The notes under the pieces are model-generated. The model was not told the origin of the DNA and searched no databases. It worked only from the letters and a program-made list of their open reading frames with translations. 64,000 nt of DNA from Polynucleobacter sp. MWH-UH35A (GTDB lineage Bacteria; Pseudomonadota; Gammaproteobacteria; Burkholderiales; Burkholderiaceae), in the NCBI RefSeq assembly GCF_018687075.1, contig NZ_CP061285.1, forward strand, positions 1,860,001 to 1,924,000. The letters are read 5' to 3'. Shown here piece by piece: positions 17,674-26,279 of this stretch; the stretch's first letter is position 1; each line of letters begins with the position of its first letter. The position numbers and the translations under genes are program-made.

Positions 17674-18657
17674 TTATTTATTTACATCGACGATCAAACG
17701 TCCGCGTACATTACCCGCCATTAATTCTTGAGCATATTTAATCGACTCTTCAAGACTGATTTCATGAGAGATTTCATCTAAAGTTTTTAGATCCACCAAC
17801 TTACTTAATTGCTCATAAGCAGCAACTCGTTTTGCACGTGGCACAGTGACGCTATTGATGCCATACAGCGTCACGCCACGCAAAATAAATGGGGCTACAG
17901 TAGAAGGAAAATCCATTCCTTGAGCTAATCCGCAGGCCGCTACTGCACCATCACTCTTAGTCTGGGCGCAAGCATTAGCTAGGGTATGGCTACCCACGCT
18001 ATCAACCACCGCAGCCCAACGCTCTTTTGCCAATGGTTTTCCAGGAGCAGATAAGGTGGCGCGATCGATTACTTCTGTTGCGCCCAATTTTTTTAGATAA
18101 TCCGCTTCAGCCATACGACCAGTACTAGCGACAACTGTAAAACCCAATTTGTGCAGCAACGTGATCGCAAAGCTACCCACACCTCCAGCAGCACCGGTGA
18201 CCAATACTTCGCCATCACTTGGTTTAAGGCCATGCTTTTGCAGGGCCATGACACAAAGCATCGCGGTGTAGCCTGCAGTGCCAATAGCCAATGCTTGTTT
18301 AGCCGTGAAACCCTTTGGCAAGGGAATGAGCCAATCTGACCTTACTCGAGCTTGCTGTCCTAAGCCGCCCCAATGTCCCTCGCCCACACCCCAGCCATTT
18401 AAAAGCACCATGTCGCCAGTTTTGAAGTCAGGGCTGGAACTTTCTATTACCTCGCCTGCAAAATCGATGCCAGGCACCATAGGAAAGCTTCGCACCACCG
18501 GGCCTTTGCCAGTAATAGCCAAACCATCCTTGTAGTTAAGAGTCGAATACAGCACCTTTACACGTACATCACCCTCTGGGAGGCTGGCCTCATCAACTTG
18601 GGCTAATTCTGTGCGATAGCCTTGATCGTCTTTCTTTACCAATAGCGCTTTAAACAT
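17674..18657 (-). CDS. acuI: Zinc-free medium-chain oxidoreductase, AcuI/YhdH type
   Basis: This 327-residue NADPH-dependent reductase is of the AcuI/YhdH family, which reduces acryloyl-CoA to propionyl-CoA. Visible features are TLNYKDGLAITGKGPV near residues 37-52, GIDFAGEV, the Rossmann loop VTGAAGGVGS near 153-162 and the block ERWAAVVDSVG. The structural zinc-binding cysteines of alcohol dehydrogenases are absent, as expected in this group. It stands alone, convergent with the DUF1289 gene and divergent from the small lipoprotein gene. In freshwater bacteria AcuI homologues are linked with DMSP or 3-hydroxypropionate breakdown, but no such pathway genes are in view. Confidence 0.86.
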   Translation of the reverse strand: MFKALLVKKDDQGYRTELAQVDEASLPEGDVRVKVLYSTLNYKDGLAITGKGPVVRSFPMVPGIDFAGEVIESSSPDFKTGDMVLLNGWGVGEGHWGGLGQQARVRSDWLIPLPKGFTAKQALAIGTAGYTAMLCVMALQKHGLKPSDGEVLVTGAAGGVGSFAITLLHKLGFTVVASTGRMAEADYLKKLGATEVIDRATLSAPGKPLAKERWAAVVDSVGSHTLANACAQTKSDGAVAACGLAQGMDFPSTVAPFILRGVTLYGINSVTVPRAKRVAAYEQLSKLVDLKTLDEISHEISLEESIKYAQELMAGNVRGRLIVDVNK

Positions 18658-18744
18658 GTCTCATCCTTTTAGATCGAGGTATTTCCCCGCAGCAATTGCT
18701 TAATAGGTTTATCCTAACGAGCATTGCTGATTATGGAGGTTTCC

Positions 18745-19041
18745 ATGAAAAAAATTCTACTATTAACTGCGTTTTCTGGCTTAGCGCTTGCAGGATGCTA
18801 TTCAACCCAAATCAATATGTCTATGGGCAATATGCGCCTCATTAGCTCTAGTGCAGCACCACAGGATGTGATGGATTTCGCCACCAAGACCTGTAAAGAT
18901 GATTTTTATGAAGGCGCAAGCTTTCTCTCCAAAGCCGGCAAAGAGTACCGCTTTAAGTGTGTAAAAGCCGAAGAAAATGAAATCTTGATTCCAATTCCTG
19001 GCACAACGATTGCAGATCCTGCAAAAGCCGAAGCTAAGTAA
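18745..19041 (+). CDS. Small predicted lipoprotein, unknown function
   Basis: This 98-residue protein starts at the ATG at 18745, preceded by a clear GGAGG (18735-18739) at five bases. The N-terminus MKKILLLTAFSGLALAGC has a lipobox LAGC with the modified cysteine at 18, so it should be a lipoprotein. The mature part has two further cysteines (in KTCKDDFYEG and FKCVKAE), which could form a periplasmic disulfide, and ends in a polar tail. I recognise no family. It is followed closely by the flavin reductase gene (9 bases), which may be cotranscribed without sharing function. Confidence 0.72.
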   Translation: MKKILLLTAFSGLALAGCYSTQINMSMGNMRLISSSAAPQDVMDFATKTCKDDFYEGASFLSKAGKEYRFKCVKAEENEILIPIPGTTIADPAKAEAK

Positions 19042-19050
19042 GTCAAGTTG

Positions 19051-19551
19051 ATGACCCCATTTACCTCACAAGAACTGCGCAAAGGCTTTGCTTCATTTGC
19101 AACTGGGGTCACTGTCATCACCTGTTTGGATGAAGAAAATCAGCCTCATGGAATCACGATTAGCTCGTTCAACACCGTCTCACTAGAGCCGCCACTGATT
19201 CTATGGAGCCTTAAAAAACATTCACGGCTAATGCCTTGGGTTGAGCTTGGCAAGAAACATCTCATTCATGTTTTAGAGCGTTCTCAAGAAAATTTGGCGA
19301 TGCATTTCGCCACCGTGAAGACTGAGCAATTTAAGGGGATTGACCATAAACTAGCGGCTAGCGGTCTCACCCAAATTGATCATTGCGTAGCCTATTACGA
19401 ATGCGAAACCGTTTGTGTTCACGTTGGTGGCGATCACAACATCATTGTTGCTAAAGTGATTAACCTAAGAAATTATCCTGATCGTGAACCCCTCATTTTT
19501 GCTCGCAGCAAATTTGTTGGCCTTGATTTCACTGAAGCTAAAGCCGGCTAA
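19051..19551 (+). CDS. Flavin reductase-like FMN-binding protein
   Basis: This 166-residue protein is of the flavin reductase domain family (split-barrel FMN-binding fold). Typical stretches are FASFATGVTVITC near residues 12-24, GITISSFNTVSLEPPLILW (about 34-52) and CVHVGGDHNIIVAKV in the second half. Such proteins reduce FMN or FAD with NAD(P)H, usually to feed a monooxygenase partner that is not encoded here. I use the ATG at 19051; a TTG directly before it is also possible. The next gene, a glutathione S-transferase, follows 27 bases later. Confidence 0.87.
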   Translation: MTPFTSQELRKGFASFATGVTVITCLDEENQPHGITISSFNTVSLEPPLILWSLKKHSRLMPWVELGKKHLIHVLERSQENLAMHFATVKTEQFKGIDHKLAASGLTQIDHCVAYYECETVCVHVGGDHNIIVAKVINLRNYPDREPLIFARSKFVGLDFTEAKAG

Positions 19552-19578
19552 TACAAGTCATCTTCCCAGGAAAATACT

Positions 19579-20241
19579 ATGATGCGTTTATGGGGTCGTA
19601 AAAGTTCGATCAACGTTCAAAAAGTATTGTGGTGCCTTGCTGAGCTTGGGTTAAAAGAAGGCAAGGATTTTGAGCGAATTGATGCAGGACTGCAATTTGG
19701 AATCAACAATACACCTGAGTTTTTAAAACTCAATCCGAATGGATTAGTGCCAACGCTAGAAGACAGCGATGTGGTACTTTGGGAGTCCAATACCATCCTG
19801 CGTTACTTAGCGCATCAATACGATAAAGCCGGACGCTTCTCTGGGGATATCAAAACTCAATACGAGTCTGAAAAATGGATGGATTGGCAATTGGGCACAA
19901 TGTGGCCTGCGCTGCGCATTGCGTTTCTTGGGCTCACTAGAACTCCAGAATCCGAACGTAACTACCAAGCGATTTCCAAGGCCTACCAAGAGACCAATCG
20001 ACTGCTAGGCTTACTAGATCAAACATTGGCCAAGCAAAACTATTGCTCCGGCAATCAATTCCAGACCGGAGATATTGTTCTGGCTCTGTGTGTCAGTAGA
20101 TGGATGATGTTACACAATACCTTCCCAGAGCAAACAGGGGAACGTGCAAACCTTGAGCATATTAATGCTTGGATGAAACGCCTAGAAGAAGAGACTTGCT
20201 TTAACGAAATTGCTGAAAAAGAACTCAACATCGTCAAGTAG
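19579..20241 (+). CDS. Glutathione S-transferase family protein
   Basis: This 220-residue protein has an N-terminal thioredoxin-like domain (about 1-82), with the first active-site region RKSSINVQKVLWCLAEL and the glutathione-binding ESNTILRYLA block near 68-77. A helical C-terminal domain ends with an MKRLEEETCF stretch. The substrate is unknown. Two adjacent ATG codons (19579 and 19582) follow an AGGA site; either may serve as the start. It is the last of three closely spaced plus-strand genes and converges with the efflux operon. Confidence 0.88.
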   Translation: MMRLWGRKSSINVQKVLWCLAELGLKEGKDFERIDAGLQFGINNTPEFLKLNPNGLVPTLEDSDVVLWESNTILRYLAHQYDKAGRFSGDIKTQYESEKWMDWQLGTMWPALRIAFLGLTRTPESERNYQAISKAYQETNRLLGLLDQTLAKQNYCSGNQFQTGDIVLALCVSRWMMLHNTFPEQTGERANLEHINAWMKRLEEETCFNEIAEKELNIVK

Positions 20242-20259
20242 TCACCCTGCTTTTAATCT

Positions 20260-23200
20260 CTACTCCTGCTTAAATTTCTTAGCGTGATGATCGGCGCCAA
20301 TCAATAAGTACATCGCTGGTACTACAAAAAGCGTGAACAATGTACCTATCGACAGGCCCGTAAAGATCACAATGCCCATAGATTTACGCCCAGCAGCACC
20401 CGCTCCCGAAGCGATTACTAAAGGCAATACGCCCAGAACCATTGCAGCAGTAGTCATCAAAATTGGGCGTAGACGAACGCTACTTGCCTCAACAATGGCA
20501 TCAAGCTTACTTCGTCCAGCCTCTTGAAGTTCATTGGCAAATTCCACAATCAAGATACCGTGCTTACTAATGAGGCCCATTAGCGTTACTAGGCCAACTT
20601 GGGTGTAAACGTTCAGAGTCGTGAAGCCCAAGTTAATAAAAATCAAAGCGCCAAACAAGGCAAGAGGTACAGAAACCAAAATCACGATTGGATCACGGAA
20701 GCTTTCAAACTGGGCAGCCAGCACCAAGAACACAATCAAGATCGCAAAGAACATGGTGACCAAGAATCCACCTGACTCGGCCATAAACTGACGTGATGGA
20801 CCAGCATAGTCCATGCTGTAACCATTCGGCGCAACTTCCTTCAAGGTCTGGCGCATGAACTCCAATAAATCCGCCTGGGAAATAAATGGTGTACTCACAC
20901 CAGAAATGGTTGCGGAATTCAATTGCTGAAAGTGATTAATAGATTGTGGAACCACTCTTTGCTTAATCGTTGCAATGGTACGTGCTTGAACCATTGCACC
21001 ACTTGGGGTGCGAATGTAATAGTCCAAGATTTGATCTGGGTTCAAACGATCAACCTGTTTCACCTGTGGAATTACTCTGTAAGAGCGTCCCGCCACTGAG
21101 AAATAGTTCACATAACCACCGCCTAATGCTGCAGATAATGCTGCACCCACTTGTTGCTGGGTCATACCCAATGCCGCAACTTTTTCACGATCGATTTCTA
21201 ATACATCTTGCGGCTTATCAATCTTCAAATCAGAGTCTACGAAGAAGAAATTGCCGCTACGGCGCGCTTTGTCTAGTACCGCCTGCGATACTTCATTTAA
21301 CTGAGCATATGGTTCTGTTGTATTAATAACAACCTGCACCGGCAAGCCTTGGGCACCTGGTAAGGCAGGAAACTGGAAGGCTGCAACACGCGCACCAGCA
21401 ATACTGTTCCACTTCTGCTGCATATCTTCTTGAAACTTGGTTGCATTGCGACTGCGCTCGCCCCAGTCTTTTAACAAGATACCGCCAAAACTAGAAGTAG
21501 GACTCGTGATCTGGAATGCCTGTTCGTATTCTGGTTCTGCGGCAGCAATCGCGTAGATTTGATCCGCATAAGTTTGCATTTGTGTCACTGTGCTGTTTGG
21601 AGGCCCAGAGGCCTGCATCAAGACAATGCCTTGGTCTTCTGTTGGCGCTAACTCAGCACGTGCCGTTGCATATAAATAAGCAACCCCACCCAACAAAATG
21701 ACACCCATCACGATGATGACTTGCCACGTGCTCAACAAATCTCGTAGGGTGCTTTGATAACTGTGATGGACCTTATCAAAAATGCGATCAATCTTCTGCA
21801 CAAATGAAGAGGCCTCTTGCTCTTCAGTGAAAATGCGGGAACACATCATCGGCGAGAGCGTTAATGCAATCAACCCAGAAACTGCTACCGCACTAGCCAA
21901 AGTAAACGCAAATTCTGTAAACAGTGCGCCTGTTAACCCACCCTGGAATCCAATAGGGATATACACTGCAATCAACACTACTGTCATCGCCAGAATTGGG
22001 CCGCCTAGTTCACGGGCAGCAATTAAAGACGCCTCAAGCGGAGACTTGCCTTCCTTCATGTGGCGATCAACGTTTTCTACGACGATGATGGCATCATCTA
22101 CCACCAATCCAATTGCTAGCACTAGCGCCAAGAGAGTAAGTAAGTTAATCGAATAACCTAAAACCTGCATTAAGAAAAAGGTTCCAATCAATGACAAAGG
22201 CATTGCAATCACGGGTACAGCAACAGCACGCGCACTACCTAAGAATAGGTAAATCACTACCGTCACAATAACCAGAGCTTCTAGCAAAGTAGACACCACC
22301 TCATCAATAGAGCTAGTAATAAATTTGGTTGAGTCATACACAATCTTGCCAGTCATGCCGATTGGTAATTGCTTTTGAATGTCAGGAACAACGTCTCTGA
22401 CGCGTTGGGCAACATCCAATAGGTTCGCTTGGGGAGCGACTTTAATGGCAATAAATACAGAGCGCTTGCCACTGAAAGCAACGTTGGTGTTGTAGTCCTC
22501 AGATCCCAAAGTAACCGTGGCTACTTGATCCAAGTAAACAATATTCACGCCATCTTTTTTAATGACCAGTTTTCGGAACTCATCTAGCGTATGCAAATCA
22601 GTTCCAGCAACCAAGTCAACCGATACCATATCGCCCTTGGTGCTACCAACGGCCGACAAATAATTATTTGCAGACATAGCGCTATAAACATCATCCGCAC
22701 CCACACCAAGACCAGCCATCTTCTCGCGGTCTAACCATGCGCGCAATGCAAACTTACGGCCGCCAGTAATTTCAGCGTTTTGCACACCCTCAACGGAGTC
22801 TAGTTTTGGCTTTACAACGCGCAACAAATAATCAGTGATGGCATTGTTAGGGATTTCATCGCTATAAAAGCCCATATACATCGCAGCGGTAGATTGACCC
22901 ACCTGCACTGTCAAAATCGGTTGCTGCGCCTGAGGTGGCAACTGATTCTTTACCGCACTAATTTGAGTCTGTATCTGAGTTAACGCTGCATTTGCGTCAT
23001 AGTTCAGCTTGAGCGTTGCAATAATTGTCGAGACTCCGCTAACGCTGGTTGATGATAAGTAATCAATACCCTGTGCCTGAGCAACCGATGCCTCTAAGGG
23101 TTGAGTAATAAAACCAGCAATCGTTTCAGGATCTGCGCCATAGTAAGCAGTCGTGATTGTCACAATCGCATTTTGCGTTTGTGGATATTGATTCACCGGC

Positions 23201-23295
23201 AATGAACCTATCGCCTTTAAGCCAAAAATCAATACCAAAGCGCTCACCACCATGGAGAGCACTGGCCTACGGATGAATATGTCAGTCCAATTCAT
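20260..23295 (-). CDS. RND multidrug efflux permease (HAE1/AcrB type)
   Basis: This is the inner-membrane proton-driven pump of a tripartite efflux system, 1011 residues. It begins MNWTDIFIRRPVLSMVVSAL, the standard first helix of the AcrB/MexB family. Twelve membrane segments and two large periplasmic loops are evident. The proton-relay aspartate pair is visible in GLVVDDAIIVVENVDRHM on helix 4. It is the last gene of an operon running outer-membrane channel, adaptor, pump, with seven bases after the adaptor. The drug range cannot be predicted, and no local regulator gene is adjacent. Confidence 0.93.
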   Translation of the reverse strand: MNWTDIFIRRPVLSMVVSALVLIFGLKAIGSLPVNQYPQTQNAIVTITTAYYGADPETIAGFITQPLEASVAQAQGIDYLSSTSVSGVSTIIATLKLNYDANAALTQIQTQISAVKNQLPPQAQQPILTVQVGQSTAAMYMGFYSDEIPNNAITDYLLRVVKPKLDSVEGVQNAEITGGRKFALRAWLDREKMAGLGVGADDVYSAMSANNYLSAVGSTKGDMVSVDLVAGTDLHTLDEFRKLVIKKDGVNIVYLDQVATVTLGSEDYNTNVAFSGKRSVFIAIKVAPQANLLDVAQRVRDVVPDIQKQLPIGMTGKIVYDSTKFITSSIDEVVSTLLEALVIVTVVIYLFLGSARAVAVPVIAMPLSLIGTFFLMQVLGYSINLLTLLALVLAIGLVVDDAIIVVENVDRHMKEGKSPLEASLIAARELGGPILAMTVVLIAVYIPIGFQGGLTGALFTEFAFTLASAVAVSGLIALTLSPMMCSRIFTEEQEASSFVQKIDRIFDKVHHSYQSTLRDLLSTWQVIIVMGVILLGGVAYLYATARAELAPTEDQGIVLMQASGPPNSTVTQMQTYADQIYAIAAAEPEYEQAFQITSPTSSFGGILLKDWGERSRNATKFQEDMQQKWNSIAGARVAAFQFPALPGAQGLPVQVVINTTEPYAQLNEVSQAVLDKARRSGNFFFVDSDLKIDKPQDVLEIDREKVAALGMTQQQVGAALSAALGGGYVNYFSVAGRSYRVIPQVKQVDRLNPDQILDYYIRTPSGAMVQARTIATIKQRVVPQSINHFQQLNSATISGVSTPFISQADLLEFMRQTLKEVAPNGYSMDYAGPSRQFMAESGGFLVTMFFAILIVFLVLAAQFESFRDPIVILVSVPLALFGALIFINLGFTTLNVYTQVGLVTLMGLISKHGILIVEFANELQEAGRSKLDAIVEASSVRLRPILMTTAAMVLGVLPLVIASGAGAAGRKSMGIVIFTGLSIGTLFTLFVVPAMYLLIGADHHAKKFKQE

Positions 23296-23302
23296 CTGCT
23301 AT

Positions 23303-24634
23303 TTATTCCTGCGGCTTCGGATCTGGTGAGTTTGCTGGCTGCACCTTGTTGTTAATAATGAGTGGCGTGCCATTCTTTAACTTCAACTGCCCACTCGTAA
23401 CAACCGTCGCACCCTCATCAACACCCTTGAGAATCGCCACCTGATCGCCACGGGTGGATCCAGTAGTCACAAAGACCTGCTGCGCTTCAAGAGCAGGATT
23501 GCCTTGCTTGTCTTTTTTACCAGTTGGTTTAGCAATAAAGACTGTAGATCCGTAAGGATTGTAAGTAACCGCTGTTTGTGGAAGCGTTAAATATTTGACC
23601 TGATCACCAAGCTTAATATTCACATTAGCAAACATGCCTGGCAAAATTTTCTTATCGGGATTGGCAAGCTGAGCCTCAACCTGAATGTTGCGGGTATTGG
23701 TATCTACTTTTGGACTAACCGCTGTAATTTTTCCTGTGAAGCTTGCATCCTTAAATGCATCGGTTGTCACCACCACCTCTTGTCCGACCTGAATTTGCTC
23801 GGCATTATTTTGTGGCAAATTGAAATCCACAAAAATAGGGTCCAAGGTTTGTAATGTTAATAACTTGTCGCCAGGATTTACATACTGGCCGGGGTTAATA
23901 GCCACAATGCCAATGCGCCCACTAAATGGTGCCTTCAGATTTTTCTTAGCTACCAATGCAGTCTGCTGCTCTACCTGGGCCTGCTTCGATTTAGCATCAG
24001 CAGCACTCGTATCAAACACATTCTTACTAATTGCCTGAATAGCCAGTTGCTGTCTATCACGTTCATTAATCACTTTAGCTAAATCAGCCATCGCCTTCAA
24101 AGAATTCAATTGGGCAACATCAGAGGCATCATTTAATTTAATTAGCAAATCACCTTCTTTTACATCCTGACCCGACTTAACTGGCACAGTCTGAACTAAG
24201 CCGCCCAGTTCAGTACTGAGCTCAACACCCCTAAAGGCGCGCACATTCCCAACGCTGGTTAACTTCGGCTGCCACTCTGTAGTAGTGATCACCATGGTTG
24301 ATACTGTTGCAGGAGGCAAGCCCATTCCTGCAATGAAATGCTTAATCATGAATGTCTTGAGTTGATTAAAAGCAAAGATCAAGCCTAATAATAAAAATAC
24401 GCCGCAAAGCATGATAGTCATGCGACGTTGTAATGGTTCCATCGCCATTAACTTTGCGTGAACTTTAGTGCCACGCCATTTTTGACCCATGCGCGCCCAA
24501 AATGCTTTTGCCTTTTCCCACAGAGCAATCGCTCTATCGCGCAATTTCCATTCAATCGCTTTGCGCTGCATCCATGCCCACAGGGCAAGAACTAAGGCAA
24601 TGAGCTTGTTCTTAATTATTTCCAGAAGTTTCAT
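23303..24634 (-). CDS. RND efflux periplasmic adaptor with long basic N-terminus
   Basis: This 443-residue membrane fusion protein connects pump and outer-membrane channel. It has lipoyl and barrel-sandwich halves (LSTELGGLVQTVPVKSGQDV; then LKAPFSGRIGIVAINPGQYV), a short coiled hairpin and beta-barrel domains. It is unusual in its first 70 residues or so: they are rich in Lys, Arg and Trp (ALWAWMQRKAIEWKLRDR) and precede a single membrane anchor at about 72-93. Most adaptors have only a short anchor or lipobox. The start overlaps the channel gene by 23 bases, so part of this extension is encoded in the overlap. An internal start near M69 (MEPLQRRM) is an alternative. Confidence 0.88.
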   Translation of the reverse strand: MKLLEIIKNKLIALVLALWAWMQRKAIEWKLRDRAIALWEKAKAFWARMGQKWRGTKVHAKLMAMEPLQRRMTIMLCGVFLLLGLIFAFNQLKTFMIKHFIAGMGLPPATVSTMVITTTEWQPKLTSVGNVRAFRGVELSTELGGLVQTVPVKSGQDVKEGDLLIKLNDASDVAQLNSLKAMADLAKVINERDRQQLAIQAISKNVFDTSAADAKSKQAQVEQQTALVAKKNLKAPFSGRIGIVAINPGQYVNPGDKLLTLQTLDPIFVDFNLPQNNAEQIQVGQEVVVTTDAFKDASFTGKITAVSPKVDTNTRNIQVEAQLANPDKKILPGMFANVNIKLGDQVKYLTLPQTAVTYNPYGSTVFIAKPTGKKDKQGNPALEAQQVFVTTGSTRGDQVAILKGVDEGATVVTSGQLKLKNGTPLIINNKVQPANSPDPKPQE

Positions 24635-26150
24635 TTTGATCTTTGTTCGCTATGTCTTTTGACTTAAAAGCAGGGCCTTCACGATTCCACCAGCCGCCAC
24701 CCAATGCTGCAAATAAAGCTGCCGTATCTGAGAAACGCGTTGCTTGTGCGGCAACTGATTTCACTTTGGCTTGTTGATACTGATTTTGGTAATAGAGCAC
24801 CGCCAAATAACTTGCTGTACCCAACTTATATTGCTGCTGCACTAAATCTAGAGTTTCATAGGCATAGCGTTCTGCATCCGATGCCGCTTTGAGCGCTTGC
24901 GCACCTGTCTCGAGTGCGCGCAAGGCATTCGCCACCTCTTGAAATGCATTCAAGACAGTTGCCTGATATTGAAAAGCCGCTTGTTCATAGTTTGCGATCG
25001 CACCACGACGTTGCGCCAATAAAGCACCACCCTGGAATAGGGGTTGCAAGATGCCCCCACCCAAGGTCCATAAAGCAGAATTAGGACCAAATAAACCGTT
25101 TGAGGTCAAAGAGGCGGCGCCAATCGAACCGGTGATATTAAATTGAGGCAATAAGTTCGCCGTTGCAACACCAACAAAAGCGTTCTGCGCTTTTAACTGC
25201 GCCTCCGCTGCACGCACATCAGGACGTTGACGCACGAGGCTGGAGGGTACTGATAAAGGCAACTTCTCAGGCAAATGTAAATTTGCTAAATCAAACTTGG
25301 CAATATTGGCATTGCTCGGAATTTCACCCACCAGAACTGCGAGTTGATTACGTGCAAACGCAAGATTTCGTTCGTAGTTAAATAAATCTACTTGAGAACT
25401 TGAAACTAATGTGCGCTGGGATGTAACGTCTACCTTAGATACCGTGCCAATGATCAATTGCTTCTCGGTTACTTCGGCAAGATTCGTTTGCGCTTTTAAA
25501 ATTTCTTCTGTAGCTTGCATCTGTGCACGCAGCGCCGCCTCTCTTACGGCGCTAGTCACCACATTTGCCGTTAAAGAAAGGTAGGCTCCCTCCAATTGAA
25601 ACTGCGCAACCTCTGCTTGTGCACGTGCACCTTCAACCGCTCTACGTGCTCCACCAAACACATCTAACTTATAGGTAACGTTGACTGTTGCGTTATATAG
25701 GTTGTAAGTATCTGTACCATAATTCATGCCATACACAGCCGATGGCTGTTTTTGTCTTAATGCGTTTGCGCCAACGCCAATCGCTGGAAAATACTGACCG
25801 CCAATTTGTGCATTGACATTTTCTTGCGCTGCACGCAATGCAGCATCGGCAGCGCCTAAGTTAGGATTCTGCTCAAGCGCTTTTTTAATCAGCGCATCAA
25901 GCTCGGGGGACTTGTATAGCTCCCACCATTGCGCCTCGATATCAGCGCCCTCTACAAACTCCTGATCACTACCGCCAGGTACACCAGGAGCAGTAGTCAA
26001 CTTCTTAGATAAAGCTGTTTCTGTATAAGACGAAGTCTTAGGGGCCTCGGGTTGTTTAAAGTCTGGACCAACTGCACACGCCGAAAGAACTCCCGCACAA
26101 ACGAGCGAGAGAAAATTCAAACGTGAAAACTGGGCAATCGACAGAAACAT
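24612..26150 (-). CDS. Outer-membrane efflux lipoprotein (NodT/TolC family)
   Basis: This 512-residue outer-membrane channel subunit has a lipobox LSAC with the modified cysteine at 25, followed by AVGPDFKQPEAP, the hallmark start of NodT-type factors. Two TolC-type repeats follow, with long coiled helices (ALRAAQENVNAQIGGQYFPA; AEAQLKAQNAFVGVATANLL). It is the first gene of the channel-adaptor-pump operon, transcribed from the gap at 26151-26201. Polynucleobacter-like genomes usually carry several such systems; the export substrate is not inferable. Confidence 0.92.
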   Translation of the reverse strand: MFLSIAQFSRLNFLSLVCAGVLSACAVGPDFKQPEAPKTSSYTETALSKKLTTAPGVPGGSDQEFVEGADIEAQWWELYKSPELDALIKKALEQNPNLGAADAALRAAQENVNAQIGGQYFPAIGVGANALRQKQPSAVYGMNYGTDTYNLYNATVNVTYKLDVFGGARRAVEGARAQAEVAQFQLEGAYLSLTANVVTSAVREAALRAQMQATEEILKAQTNLAEVTEKQLIIGTVSKVDVTSQRTLVSSSQVDLFNYERNLAFARNQLAVLVGEIPSNANIAKFDLANLHLPEKLPLSVPSSLVRQRPDVRAAEAQLKAQNAFVGVATANLLPQFNITGSIGAASLTSNGLFGPNSALWTLGGGILQPLFQGGALLAQRRGAIANYEQAAFQYQATVLNAFQEVANALRALETGAQALKAASDAERYAYETLDLVQQQYKLGTASYLAVLYYQNQYQQAKVKSVAAQATRFSDTAALFAALGGGWWNREGPAFKSKDIANKDQNETSGNN

Positions 26151-26201
26151 GGGTTACAACAAATATCCTCTTTAACAAGAGTTATTTGAACACAAAAATG
26201 C

Positions 26202-26232
26202 AATCAGGGCTTCGTAAAGCCCTGATTTTTCT
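26202..26232. terminator. Terminator after glmS, upstream of the efflux operon
   Basis: A perfect 11-bp inverted repeat, AATCAGGGCTT (26202-26212) and AAGCCCTGATT (26217-26227), has a CGTA tetraloop. On the minus strand it follows the glmS stop by about 50 bases and is trailed by GCATTTTTG. On the plus strand it is trailed by TTTC. It should separate glmS from the efflux operon downstream. Confidence 0.85.
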
Positions 26233-26279
26233 ACTGAATTTTGTACACAACTTTAGCTCAATGTCAAACCGGCAAAAAT

